This document shows, in pieces, positions 33,900 through 44,121 of a stretch of 64,000 bases of DNA (positions are counted from its first letter, which is position 1; each line of letters begins with the position of its first letter). Source of the stretch: Polytrichum commune (Eukaryota; Streptophyta; Polytrichopsida; Polytrichales; Polytrichaceae); the NCBI GenBank assembly GCA_950295325.1, contig OX485804.1, forward strand, positions 3,658,001 to 3,722,000. Direction: 5' to 3'. The notes below the pieces were generated by a model. The model saw only the letters and a program-made list of their open reading frames with translations. It made no database searches and was not told the origin of the DNA. A program made the translations under genes and the position numbers.

Positions 33900-35170
33900 A
33901 ATTTGGTGTGTTTTCGCCACTACCCAATGAGTATCACTAAACACCAAATCATTCATTGATGCGAGATAATCCATGAAAGACCGCCTCTTAGAAAAAACCA
34001 AATGCAATTGAAAGGTTTTAGCGATTTGCTAAGAGGTTGATCAAAAAGGCATTGCATGGTTTTCAAGGGCCAAGGTTATCTCCTTTAGCAAAGAGGTGTC
34101 AAATGATGTTAGCCGCATAGTGCCACACTTGTTAAGCCAGTGGGCAGCTGAAAAACATGTGCTCCATTGACTCCACCAATTGCAAGCCACATTGAGGACA
34201 AGTTTTATCGATCTCTACTGAAATTCGCCCATTTCCATTCATTCATTGCCACCGCCTTATGAATTACTGACCAAAGGAAGGCCGCCTCCTTTTGTGCCTT
34301 GTGCTGATGCCAAATGATATTCCAACTAGAGGAAGTGGAAGGAGGAATTTCATTCCGCCATTTGTCGGGAATTGACTTCTTCAGAACCTCTTAAGTAAGT
34401 AATCCACTTCTTTCCAAGCTTGGCTGAGTATGCCAAGAAGGGAGTTACCTTGGGCCACCACCGTGTTGGGTCGAAGAAGATTTTGATCCAGTTGCCCAAA
34501 GGACAAAGTGAATTGGGTCTAAGCGCTACCTCGAGACAATTTGTCCACCCTAACACATGGCAACCAACGTGAGAAGGCTATGGGTGGGTCCTCATTCCTC
34601 GCATTCGGTTTCACCTCAATAAGAGTATAATATTGCAACCCAACAATGGATTTAGGGAAGGTATCCATGAATTCTCATTGAATTGAACTGGGTCAAGTCT
34701 AAAGACCTTAAAGTAACTTGCACTAGCCGCCCATTCCAACAACTCATCCTCCAAATTTTTGTACAAACCAATCCACTCTTGTGGTGTGGGTTGAGCACCA
34801 TTTTGGCTAATCAACCGCTTGCGGAAAGGTCCACAATGCTCTAACAACTTGACCCAACAATCATAATAGACCTTTGCAAGAGAGAATTCAGTTGCACTTC
34901 CTTCCATTCCAAAAAATTATTCCTACCGGGGTCCCAAATACCATGGAAGTATTGCAAACCTTTCCTATAAAGAACAAAAGCCCTATCCATGGTGATGACA
35001 AAATATAAACCTTGATTATCCATTTGCCACCAGAGGTTAAGGTGAAAAATATCTTGTAGACAAGACGGAGTGCGAAAAACAACCATTTCCGCCATTACCT
35101 TCCACAACTGAGCAATATGATGCCAAGTTTTTGAGCGAACTTTGACACAAAAACTAGGAGAGAACAATCA
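33900..35170 (-). mobile_element. Broken LINE-type retrotransposon, 3' part of ORF2
   Basis: Minus strand. A zinc-binding reverse transcriptase domain (zf-RVT) reads KEAAFLWSVIHKAVAMNEW, then in another frame ISVEIDKTCPQCGLQLVESM and EHMFFSCPLA, with the CxxC...H...C pattern. Upstream pieces (34.6-35.17 kb) read VYYDCWVKLLEHCGPFRKRL and LYRKGLQYFHGIWDPGRNNF, typical of the region between the polymerase and zf-RVT in plant LINEs. At least three frame changes or stops; 5' part not found. Confidence 0.65.
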
Positions 35171-35667
35171 AAGAGAAGATGACCCCCATGAACCATGACA
35201 ATAATTTGAAACATAATCTCAATTATATGTACGATTATGTGTACATAATCTATGCCTTTGTGAAATTTTTGGACGAGCCCCCTGTAATTATTTGTTTGAG
35301 TTGCCACCCCGGGCTGGCTGCTTTCCTACAAGTAACACTGTATTCGTTATTTGGAGACTTTTTGTTAATTTTGAGACTATTTAAGGACGTGGTTTTCACA
35401 TTTATAGGAATGAAAACACTACAAATATGCTATGTTCCCAATATGGAAACAAATATGAAACTCAAATGCATGTAATTACACATATAAAAATAGGGAAATG
35501 GGACAATTACAACATTTGCATATAGGAAATCGATATCATATTCATTGAAGAGGGTCAAAATACAAAATGCAAGTGGAATATCCACTATTAGGCCAAAGCC
35601 CTAGAAACACAAATCCACATCTATATGTATTTTAATATAGCCTATACATTTGGACCATGAATAGGCG
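35171..35667. other. Region downstream of module B gene 1, nothing recognised
   Basis: AT-rich DNA after the stop codon region of gene 1; expected to hold its 3' UTR. Confidence 0.5.
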
Positions 35668-35994
35668 TCACTCTTTTGTTTTTGAAATACTATTATTAGC
35701 CTTTGTGGCCGTTTCTTTTTCTTTTGCTTTCATGGCGTCCATGGCTCTAAATATCTCGGCTCCGCGACTGTAACCTTGTTTATTCCCATTCCCAGCCCTC
35801 GAATATATGCCATTTTCCCATATTGGCCGACCCCCTACCGAATAAGTGGAATACGAACGCGTTTGGGAAACCGAATGTCTTGCACTCTTTCGTAGGGCCA
35901 AACAACGATCAGACTCGCAAGTCGCAGTCTTCAGTGTTCGCCTATCCAATGACGGAGTGGAGGATGCACGTCCCACATCCATGTATATTGGGGT
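35668..35994 (-). CDS. Module B gene 1, C-terminal exon
   Basis: Acceptor TTGTTTCAG at 35995-35996; encodes TPIYMDVGRASSTPSLDRRT to a basic, Lys/Thr-rich end and stop. 109 codons including stop, phase 0. No known domain. Confidence 0.5.
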   Translation of the reverse strand, partial: TPIYMDVGRASSTPSLDRRTLKTATCESDRCLALRKSARHSVSQTRSYSTYSVGGRPIWENGIYSRAGNGNKQGYSRGAEIFRAMDAMKAKEKETATKANNSISKTKE

Positions 35995-38900
35995 CTGAAA
36001 CAATGACCATAAATATATATAACGACGTGGGTTAGTATAAGTTACGGATGTAAGTCCGAAAAACCCAAGAATTTGAAATGCACTAAATTAATACGCGAAC
36101 ATCATGAACGAAAAACTTGAGAATGCCAATAGTGGGGCACCTTGGCCTTCGGGGCGGCGGTTTGATCTTCAGGGACATCGAGGGGAGTAGACACAAGCAC
36201 AACCGGGACGTTCGTAAAGGCCGGGACATCAATGTGGGGTTCATCCATGCAAAGACGCCTGGTCGACCGCGGGTTTCGAACGTGCTTCTCATTGCGGAGG
36301 GGAGATGGGGATGGGGGTAGAGCGTAATTGAGCTTTGCAACCTTTGGAGGAGGGCTATCGACAACTCCGTCTTCGAACCCCGAGTCTTTGGAGTAATCCA
36401 CGGCAGAGGCGGCATCGACGGCCGAAAATTGAAATAGTGAAGGCATTGAAACGTCGGTCACACCAATGGAAGGGGAGCTGGGGCCCGGCTGAGATGTAGA
36501 CATGCCATGTCTGAGACTTTGGGATGCTTGGTGAGGCAACTAAGGCACAAAAATACATTTACAAAATAAGGAGAGAAATGTTAGATATAAACATGGAGAG
36601 TCCAAGTACGGAGCCAAAAAATATCAAAGTTCTCATACCAATTTATTGAGTTCAGCAAAGCCGTACAACCTCCTAAATTCTGTATCTCTTGGGCCTAGAG
36701 GTCTATTGCCAATACGATTTGAGAGGACAAAATCCGGGACACTTCCGGAGTGATGGGCAAGCCTTCTAATGTAGGGTCCTATTCTAACTCTAGGAAGTTG
36801 TCGTTTCTATCGCCCTCCCAAGGGTTCGGGAAAATGCAGTTGCCCGGGGGGTTGAGAACGCTCTTCGCCGGGCTGTCGTCAATGAGGAGCGTGTTCTCCG
36901 GAGTGGGCCAATAACCTTGGGGGACCCCCTCCAACATCGGGACGCCCACCCAGAGGTTCTTCCTCAGCACCTTAAGGAATTGAGGTCCGCGGCCTCCTCC
37001 GACCTTGGGTACAATCTTGCCGCTACGGTCATAAAGGTCATCGCAGTGTTCTTGACCGAGAAGCAAGCACGGCATTGCGAGTTCTCGGAAAAGGAAACTG
37101 ACGACGGCCTTCGTGTTGTCCATCAGCATGGAGCTCCAGATGATGACATGGGCCAAGCCGAGGACCTCACGAAGGAAGCACCTCAAGCCGGGCCGGATGC
37201 GCACAACCTTCTTGTTAATTAGTGTATCGAAGCGCCCGCCGTAATCCATGTCTTGTGGAGTACGGTAGGGACCCTTGGACGCACTATTGGAGATATGTGT
37301 GGATTGACAAAGCACGCCATTGAGGTCAAATATTATGAAGTTTTTCCTCATAATATGGCTTGGTCTTTCGGCGGGGTGGCGACATATCTCCGACGGACCC
37401 TGTGATGGCACATACTACCTAGGTGAATGGCACTACCCAGGAAAACCAAATGACAAGCATGCAAAAACGCAACAAAGAAATGCGAGGCAACAAGTATCCG
37501 AAGAACTATCCAGTTCAAAAAATTGTATTAATGTGTTTGGTGATATACATTTCGCGAATAATTTATATTGTCACTAAAGGTCTCTCCTAAGATTAATTGA
37601 GCCTACACTAGCAAAATTGGATCCGCCGCCGCGGGCGAAGTCGAGATTCGAACTCGAAAATATGCACACGCCACGAAAGCTGGCTGACTGGGAACTTACG
37701 GACGCGCGTCCGTAAAGAGGGAGGCATGCTCAAAGGTTGATTACCTCTTCAGCGGTGAGTTCCTCGCCGGCAGTGCCTCCCTCACCAGGCCCAGTTGCGG
37801 GGCCAAGTTCCGGACGCGCGTCCGTAAATTCGCCCTGCGTGTCTTCCACCACCAACAAATCGGCTCCACCTGCTTGCGACGCTTGTGTGCCGACGAAAGG
37901 TTGATCCTCATGCGAGGAGTCTTGGCCCCCCCGCATATGTACATCTTCATCGGCGAGGGGGGCGTCGCCGATGTTGACATCTTCATCGTCTCCTATGGTG
38001 GGAGGGGAGGGCTCTGGAGCGGCAGCAACCTGGGGAGGGGGCGGGACAACCAACGCGGGGGCCGTATAGGTGTGCTCCGGTATGTACACCGTGTGGCTGC
38101 TAGAAGGAGGGCGCACCAGAACGGGGGGCACGGACATGGCGGGCTCGGGAGCTGCATACACCACCTGGGGTCTTGCCTGCAAGCTTGCCATCATGCTCAT
38201 GAATTGTTGGCTTTGAGCCAAGAATTGTTGATTTTGAGCCATGAGGTCGGCGTGCCTCCGAGCAGACTCCAACCTAGCTTGCTCCATCTCAGCTTGGATG
38301 GCGGCCATCTTCCTGGCGTGCTCTTCGTTGGCCTCCCGGAGCCGCATGTCAAGCTCTTCCTTCATCCTCTTCTCCATCTTCTCGTCCAGCTCGGAGACGG
38401 ACATGGGTTCTCTCTTCACCTTGCCTGGCTCAGAAGGCAAGGCGGAGATGGAAGCGTACAGCCTCACCTCATCCTCGTCTTCATCTGAGAGTTCCAAGAC
38501 GGCGCCTTCGGGGTATTCGTTGTAAGGCGTCTTGTTCCTCTGCCGCCGGCTTGCACGGTAGGAGTCGATATCGGGCCTCGATATCAACTCTAGCATATCT
38601 CTACCTTCCATGGGCGGGAGCGCCGCCTGCTCACTGGGCTCTCCCCCACCAGAGGACGCCGTGCATCCGGTTTCTGCAGCAAGGTCCGCATCCCTCTCCG
38701 CCATAAGCCTTGCAGCACGAGATGGGCCCGCAGTGGAAGGAAGCCCAACTCGAGAAGTGGGAGTCCCAAAGGGTGATAGACTAGGCGTATTATGAGGCAC
38801 CCGAATTGGAGTGACGTTGGGCTGCGCCTCCTCTGCATCCATGTCGTCTTCACCCAGGAGATACGCCACGCGATCCACTGGATGACGAGCAAGACCGCGC

Positions 38901-41900
38901 AAGTCTTCCTGCCTGGAGGGTTGTCCCCTTGGAGACATTGGATCATCGTCTCCATCGCTGCCCCACCCGCCTGCATGAGAAGGCTCCTCTCTAGAGGCAA
39001 GAGGAACAACAGGATGTGGGGTAATGATATCCAAGAAGTCATTGAGATCCATTTTCTCTGCAAGCTTCCTGTGATCTTTGCACTCATCCATGTCGCCAGC
39101 CCCCACAAACGAGTTAACCTGCAACCCAAGCATCTGCACCAAATAAAAAAAGTTAGTGGATTGTTGGTATCAAGATTGAATTGACGGGGAAGATGGACAT
39201 ACAAATATGATGCAGTGTGCATTTTACGGACGTGCGTCCGTAAAATGCACACTGGGTTAGGTTTGATAACTTTACGGCCACACGGCCGTAAATATGCACT
39301 GCAGCGCGGCCGCAAAGTTGAAATGAACTAGGTGGTTACACTTTACGGTCGCGCGGCCGTAAAGTTGCATCAGGTGGAGGCATGAAAGTTTTTTTAAGTA
39401 CTTACCAATGCCGCATAAACAAATTTGGTCCCCCCGAAGACGTTGTACACTGTCTCACTCATCACAGTCACAGCCTTCAATACTCCTATGTAAAAGTCCA
39501 TTCGGAGCTCGGTTGCCGGGCAGATTGCGAACATCGCCTCGTCCATTAGCTCCTTGGGGTATGGAGGCGGCAACTGGTAAATTTTCTTGAACACGCTCTT
39601 CGCCTTTACAGGCAAACGCCCACTTGGCGAAGACTTCCGTGTCAAGAAATAGAGACATATAGCGCCGACCTGCTTTACCCCCCTTGCTTCTTCGATGACG
39701 GCGATGCCTTCCGTCTTCGCGGGGACGTATGTGCTGTGGAAGATATTGTATTCGAGATCCATCGTCGAGTTGTATAGGTCGACGACCGCTGCGGATCTCT
39801 CTTGGTCCACAATCCACAGCCACACGTTTGGCTCCAGAAGTGCAGGGGACCGAAAGCTCTTGAAAGCTTTCAGGAAGCTGTCGTAGAAAGGGGTCCCCGG
39901 AGGAGGTTGTTTCCAAGAATTTGGAAATGCACGGAAATCAAAGATAGCAAAAGGACAACCCCGGGGGTCATCTCTCACAGTGGCCCGCGAAGCATGGGTG
40001 TCCCACTTGCCGAACTTCAATTGTGATGTCACAGCGCAAACCTCGCAACACCCTCGAATTTGGCATTCTTCTTTCTATCGAGGAAGTGTTTATACAAAGT
40101 TGTCTCCCTTTCGTCGATAGAACCTTTCTTCTCGTTCTTCCTTGAGCGCTGGGCCAAGAACGGAGATGTTGCTCTTATCAATGCCTTCATTGAGACACCA
40201 TTGATGTGGTATGCTATTTTCAATCCCCTCCAGTTGTCCCACACAATGTCACCATCTGCATCTGTAAGGTTGTAGGCGGGTACCAATTTGCCTATCTCCC
40301 TTATAGCCAATGTCTTTTTCTTCCTGTATTCGCACCATTCCTTAATATGGTACGTTGAAGGCTTCATAAACCTTGGTCGTTTGAGGAAGATTTTTGGATA
40401 CGGCGCTGTCCTTCTCGGAGTCTCCTTAAGAAGGTGTTCTGCCGCCTTGTAAAGCTCGGCATCGAGCAACCCTTGGAGGGGACGGAAGAACTCTCTGAGG
40501 ATTGGAGGCACCTTAATCTTCAGGTCCTCTTTGTACTTCTTCTTCGTCTCAAGGTTGATGAGTTCTCCGTTGCTGTGTGCATGGAAGACGCGCATCCAGA
40601 TAGCCCAGGTCCTACCCGACGAAGTGATGAGCTTCAGTTCGCCCTTCAGATCTTGCACTGTTTTCATGCCGCTTTGCTTCATGTCAATGCTTGAGAACTT
40701 TGTCACAATCGCACTGCTGAATGCCTGCAAGTAGAGAAACAAATGAGTTGTTGAAATGAGATAAAAAAATGGAATGAGAACCGTATAGTTTACGGACGCG
40801 CGTCCGTAAACTTGGAGCACACAAAGAATAAAGGGAAAGTTTACGGACGCGCGCCCGTAAACTTGGAGCATAGAAAGAGTGAAGGAGAATTTACGGACGC
40901 GCGTCCGTAAATTCATTTGGGAATATTACCTGCCATTTCGGATTCTTGACGACTGCGTTGTCCCTCTCTTTTGGTGGACAGCCGTGCTCCTCCCACAAGG
41001 TCCTACCAGCCACGATGTTGGCTGCCCATGACGCCTCAAACGCTTTGATTTTGTTTGTCTGGTTGAGGAAGGCAGATATGGCGATGAACTGATTGGAGTC
41101 CTCTGAATGCACGAGAAGTGCCTTCCAATATCGGATTGTGGGTTTCAGAGGGCTCTTCCAATTATCGTCTGCGAGGAGAGTTTTTGCCGCTTCCACGCTA
41201 TGCTGGCCGTCCACGATGTAGAATTTCCCTTGCTTAATAATTGGCCAATGTTCTGGTGTGACCTCCACGATTGGATCCTTTGGGGTCACACATATGGTCT
41301 GCCGGTCAACTTTCGGGTTGTTCATGATGTTGTTCATCTGCCACCAGACCCCGCTCTCTTCTTGCACCCGAGTATTCATACTCTCGGTGCCCTGGTGGCA
41401 TTTATAAACATCCACGTCAAAATGTGAAATACATGCCCATTGGCCAGTAGGCTTTCATTTTTTCGTCGAACTCTTGTTGAATTTTTGTTGATAGATCATA
41501 GTTCGGGCGTTCTCCTTTCTTCAGAAGTGGTGCGACAGTAAGGGTGGAGCTGACATCTGGACCTTCGGTAAGTCCAGATGACTCCATCTGTGAATGGGAG
41601 CGTTTACTAGATGCTCTGCTCCCTCTCGATGCTCCACTTTGAGACGGTCTTTATCCTTCCGGGACTGTCTGTGGAACACGCGGTTGTCGTTCAGAAACGA
41701 CTTTCTTCTTCCTTTTTCCCTTTCTGGACTCCAGGACTGCCCCATTCACTCTCGTGACATTGTTGAGGAGTCTTCCAAGCCGCTTACCCATCCAAGGTGC
41801 ATTGCATGCATAGTCTTGGAATTCAGTTGCCAGATTGAAGCAACCCGCATCCGGGCTGCCATTTTCGCATTCAGCCTTATGGAATGGATGTCTGTGCTTA

Positions 41901-42220
41901 TGAAGAAGAATTGTGACTCTGTCATCTTGTTTTTCAAGATCTATGACGACATAGTCACCTTGGGCCACTGCACACTCTACTGACCAATTTTTAACTATAA
42001 CCCATTTATCTACATCTATATCTTTCGTATTCATTTGATACCCAAATCTAAGTACGAATGTGTCATTCTCAAGTTTCTCTACGTAAACTGTCCAGTTGTC
42101 TACTGTGTCTTCGACTGGCTTGTAGTGATCGTTGTGGCTTATATCTTTGATGGCGGATGAAAGTGGAGGCGGAAGAAACTCAAATGCCTAGTCAATTGCA
42201 GGTCTTTTTGTAGATGCCAT
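35668..42220 (-). CDS. Module B gene 1: homologue of module A gene 1, with breaks
   Basis: Inferred exons read leftward: 40930-42220, 39406-40724, 37745-39133, 36639-37399, 36117-36539 and 35668-35994, about 1836 codons. Intron positions at 40725-40929, 39134-39405 and 37400-37744 match those of module A. Order: MASTKRPA start, W-rich N-terminal domain, Ser/Lys linker, VDGQH ParB-like motif, alpha-rich domain, coiled-coil/Pro-rich linker, FCP1-like phosphatase (DLNG, WSS, IDDSP), Ser/Pro tail. About five stops or frame changes are present, mostly in the first exon, so this copy is probably a pseudogene despite good splice sites. Confidence 0.68.
36041..36062. repeat. Degenerate family B palindrome
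   Basis: GTTACGGATG and its eroded partner AGTCCGAAAAAC in the last intron (35995-36116) of module B gene 1. Confidence 0.5.
36117..36539 (-). CDS. Module B gene 1, Ser/Pro-rich exon
   Basis: Acceptor TTTGTGCCTTAG, donor GTTTTT. Encodes LPHQASQSLRHGMSTSQPGP onward; low complexity, acidic patches, no domain. Phase 0 at both ends agrees with its neighbours. Confidence 0.5.
36639..37399 (-). CDS. Module B gene 1, FCP1-like phosphatase exon
   Basis: Acceptor CCATCACAG, donor GTATGA. FCP1/HAD motifs: NFIIFDLNGVLCQSTH (motif I, D-L-N-G), HVIIWSSMLMDNTKAV (motif II), NTLLIDDSPAKSVLNPPG (motif III). Collinear with module A 1-678 (VIWSSKLMKN, LLVDDSPYKCIPNPPG). The Asn in motif I is shared, so it predates the split of A and B. 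One frame change lies downstream of the domain. Confidence 0.78.
37400..37744 (-). other. Intron of module B gene 1 with family B palindrome and a tRNA-like B box
   Basis: Donor GTAATC, acceptor CCATCACAG, 345 nt. Palindrome at 37695-37716. On the minus strand GAGTTCGAATCTC (37643-37655) matches an RNA polymerase III B box, ahead of CGCCCGC, suggesting an inserted tRNA-derived piece. Confidence 0.6.
37695..37716. repeat. Family B palindrome
   Basis: Twenty-base perfect core (TTACGGACGC plus reverse complement); first base of the 22-mer differs. Confidence 0.88.
37745..39133 (-). CDS. Module B gene 1, coiled-coil and Pro-rich linker exon
   Basis: 463 codons from acceptor TTTGGTGCAG to donor GTAATC; starts MLGLQVNSFVGAGDMDECKD. 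Middle part ELDEKMEKRMKEELDMRLRE and the next 45 residues form a charged coiled coil, followed by QNQQFLAQSQQFMSMM, then a Pro/Ala/Val stretch and an acidic end. An in-frame palindrome encodes FTDARPE near the end. Start position and phase equal the acidic exon of module A, but the sequence has diverged beyond alignment, typical of disordered linkers. Confidence 0.7.
37807..37828. repeat. Family B palindrome inside coding sequence
   Basis: Two mismatches to the consensus; read in frame as FTDARPE on the minus strand. Counterpart of the coding palindrome at 2513 in module A. Confidence 0.8.
39213..39254. repeat. Family B palindrome with 20-bp perfect arms
   Basis: Core 39223-39244 plus mirrored flanks (CAGTGTGCAT on the left, ATGCACACTG on the right) around TG. 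A 42-nt near-perfect cruciform. Confidence 0.92.
39271..39363. repeat. Variant family B palindromes
   Basis: 39271-39292 (TTTACGGCC arms around ACAC), a partial GCGCGGCCGC copy near 39304, and 39342-39363 (one unpaired position). GGCC replaces GGAC in these copies with compensating change on both arms. Confidence 0.8.
39406..40724 (-). CDS. Module B gene 1, alpha-rich central exon
   Basis: Acceptor TTGCAG, donor GTAAGT. Starts AFSSAIVTKFSSIDMKQSG, ends NVFGGTKFVYAAL. Homologous along its length to module A 3348-4610 (PNVWLWIVDQERSAAVVDLY against PQLWTVILEYPDRHFIYNVL). One frame change lies mid-exon. Family not recognised. Confidence 0.65.
40725..40929 (-). other. Intron of module B gene 1 with three family B palindromes
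   Basis: Donor GTAATA after ATGGCAG, acceptor TTGCAG, 205 nt; matches intron 4611-4760 of module A. Confidence 0.72.
40787..40913. repeat. Tandem array of family B palindromes, 50-51 bp period
   Basis: Copies at 40789-40810, 40840-40861 (one mismatch) and 40890-40911 with similar spacers (CTTGGAGCACACAAAGAATA type). Flanks AG/CT or AA/TT lengthen the arms. Confidence 0.93.
40930..42220 (-). CDS. Module B gene 1, first coding exon with ParB/DGQHR-like motif
   Basis: ATG 42218-42220 directly follows acceptor TTTGCAG. Begins MASTKRPAID. Later NAPWMGKRLGRLLNNVTRV (shared with relic C), a Lys-rich stretch, a Ser-rich linker, then KFYIVDGQHSVEAAKTLL, aligned with NGQH of module A. The exon ends KNPKWQ, like FKKWK in A. 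A stop close to the start and two further disruptions before the ParB-like part indicate decay. Confidence 0.65.
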
Positions 42221-42262
42221 CTGCAAATGCAAAAAACAATGCTTAGCATCATGATCAATGTC

Positions 42263-42398
42263 AAGTTTACGGACGCGCGTCCGTAAACTTTCCACAGGTT
42301 GTTTTGAATTATAGTGTCAGAATGAACTATCCGAAAAGATTTTGCATATGTCAATACGAAATTTCACATGTAGTTTACGGAAGCGCGTCCGTAAACTA
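42263..42398. repeat. Two family B palindromes, 108 bp apart
   Basis: 42263-42290 (AAG/CTT flanks mirrored) and 42371-42398 (TAG/CTA flanks mirrored, one mismatch). In the probable 5'-UTR intron of module B gene 1. Confidence 0.9.
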
Positions 42399-42462
42399 TC
42401 AACGGGTAGTTGGGGATGAGAATCTCAACTATGAACAAAGATAAGATTTAATAAGATAGTTC

Positions 42463-42705
42463 TAGTTTACGAACGCACGTCCGTAAACTAGTAGTTGGGT
42501 TTACGGGGTTAGCACTAATTTACGGACGTGCGTCCGGAAACTAGGAATGGGGTTTACTTGGATGTCATTAGTTTACGGATGCGCGTCCGTAAACTAGGAA
42601 TGGGGTTTCCTCGGATGTCACTAGTTTACGGACGCGCGTCCGTAAACTAGGAGTGGGGTTTACTTGGATGTCACTAGTTTACGGACGCGTGTCCGTAAAC
42701 TAGGA
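42463..42705. repeat. Tandem array of family B palindromes, exact 53-bp period
   Basis: Five copies start at 42466, 42519, 42572, 42625 and 42678. Spacer CTAGGAATGGGGTTTACTTG then GATGTCACTAG; the CTAG flanks are themselves mirrored. Confidence 0.95.
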
Positions 42706-42742
42706 AAATATACTGTCCATTAGTAATAATATTGTTTTTTAA

Positions 42743-42845
42743 ATATATCCAGAACTTATGGACGCGTGTCCGTAAGTTCTGGATATATGTTGCATGCTTC
42801 ACCCATCTGGTGCGTCAAAGTTTATGGACGCGCGTCCGTAAACTT
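42743..42845. repeat. Two family B palindromes, one with long mirrored flanks
   Basis: 42743-42788 has arms of about 23 bp (flank ATATATCCAGAAC mirrored by GTTCTGGATATAT). 42818-42845 is a near-consensus copy with AAG/CTT flanks. Confidence 0.9.
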
Positions 42846-43011
42846 CAAGCTCTACATTGGTTAATATGGTCCTTGTTGAGAGGGTTCCGGATTTTCAGGA
42901 AGGTGGTTTGTATTTCCCAAGGATCTGCAGAATGCAATTGCATTGATCTACAGAATGCAATTGCAGTGTTCTAGAAATCTTTCATGATGCATATGATGCA
43001 AAATACAAGCA

Positions 43012-43690
43012 AACCAGCAAAGAACAAAAAAAAACCAAGCAATCAAACAATCCAGCAATCAAACAATCAAACCAGCAAGTAAAAAAGCAAGAAATAAACT
43101 AAAACACAATCAAACAAGCAATCTATGTACTTATGCAAGAGGCCAGCAAGTAAACAAGCAACCACGCCAGCAAGCAAAGCAAAGCAAAGCAGCAAGCACA
43201 AGCAAATCAAACATCTGTAAGCAAGCAAGCACACAAGCAAAAGAGAGAAAAAACAATCACAAGCAAGCACATAAACAAAAGATTAAAAAACAATCACAAG
43301 TAAGCACAACCAAGCACAACCAGCTAGCAAGCACAAACAATGACACAAGCAACATGCAATCAAACAATTAAACAAGCAAGTCAAAGCAAGAAATTAACTA
43401 AAACACAATCAAACAAGCAACCTATGTCATTATGCAAGAGGCCAGCAATCAAACAAGCAACCAAGCCAGCACAACAAAACACAAGCAAGCACAACCAACA
43501 AGCACAAGCAATGCAAAGCAAAGCAAAGAAAAGCAAAGCAAATCAGCAAAGCAAAGTAAAGTAAAGCACAAGCCAAGAAAGCACAAGCAAAGCAAAGCAA
43601 AGCAAAAGCAAAGCAAAGCACAAGCACAAAGCAAAGCAAAGCAAACCAGCAAGCACAAGAACAAACACAAACACAAACAACAAACAACCT
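43012..43690. repeat. AAGCAAAGC / CAAGCAAGC low-complexity tract
   Basis: Simple repeats in the leader of module B gene 1. The many long frames across it are composition artefacts. Confidence 0.85.
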
Positions 43691-44110
43691 TGTGAGGTGA
43701 CCAGGAGCGCCAACAGCAAGAGGAGCAACGCCACCAGCAAGAGAAGCGCAGAGAGCAAGAGGGTGCCAACAGCAAGAGGAGAGCAAGAGGAGAGCAAGAA
43801 GAACGCCAACAGCAAGAGGAGAGGAGCGCGGAGAGAAGCGTCAACAACAAGAGGAACGCGGGGAGGAGAGGGTTTAGGGTGACAACAACAAACCCTAGAG
43901 AAGCAAGAGAGGAGCGTGAGAAGAATGTGAGGAAGGAGAGCGAGAGAGGGGAGGTGGAGAAATGAGAGGGTGAAAATGGGCGAATGAAACCCTAAAACCC
44001 TTAAGTACTCAAGAGGAGCCCCCCAAACGCCCCGACTCCCAACGTCCCATCCACCCCGCACCCCATCGCCACGTGGCAGAACCCTATAGGTTCATATTGG
44101 AGAGGTATGT
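43691..44110 (-). promoter_or_regulatory. Probable leader exon and promoter region of module B gene 1
   Basis: GA-rich block (AGCAAGAGGAGAGCAAGAGG...) then a GC-richer stretch to 44.09 kb. Mirrors 7431-7880 of module A. Possible donor GTTGTT at 43689. No TATA box recognised. Confidence 0.35.
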
Positions 44111-44121
44111 GGCACACCTCT

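Larger units (their letters stand above)
39134..39405 (-). other. Intron of module B gene 1 with three or four family B palindromes
   Basis: Donor GTAAGT after GCGGCATTG, acceptor GGTGCAG, phase 0, 272 nt; same site as intron 3049-3347 of module A. Confidence 0.72.

Noticed and set aside
43430-44061. Long Leu/Ala/Cys- or Lys/Ser-rich frames on both strands
   Set aside because: AAGCAAAGC-type repeats lack stops in several frames; no domain or splice support.
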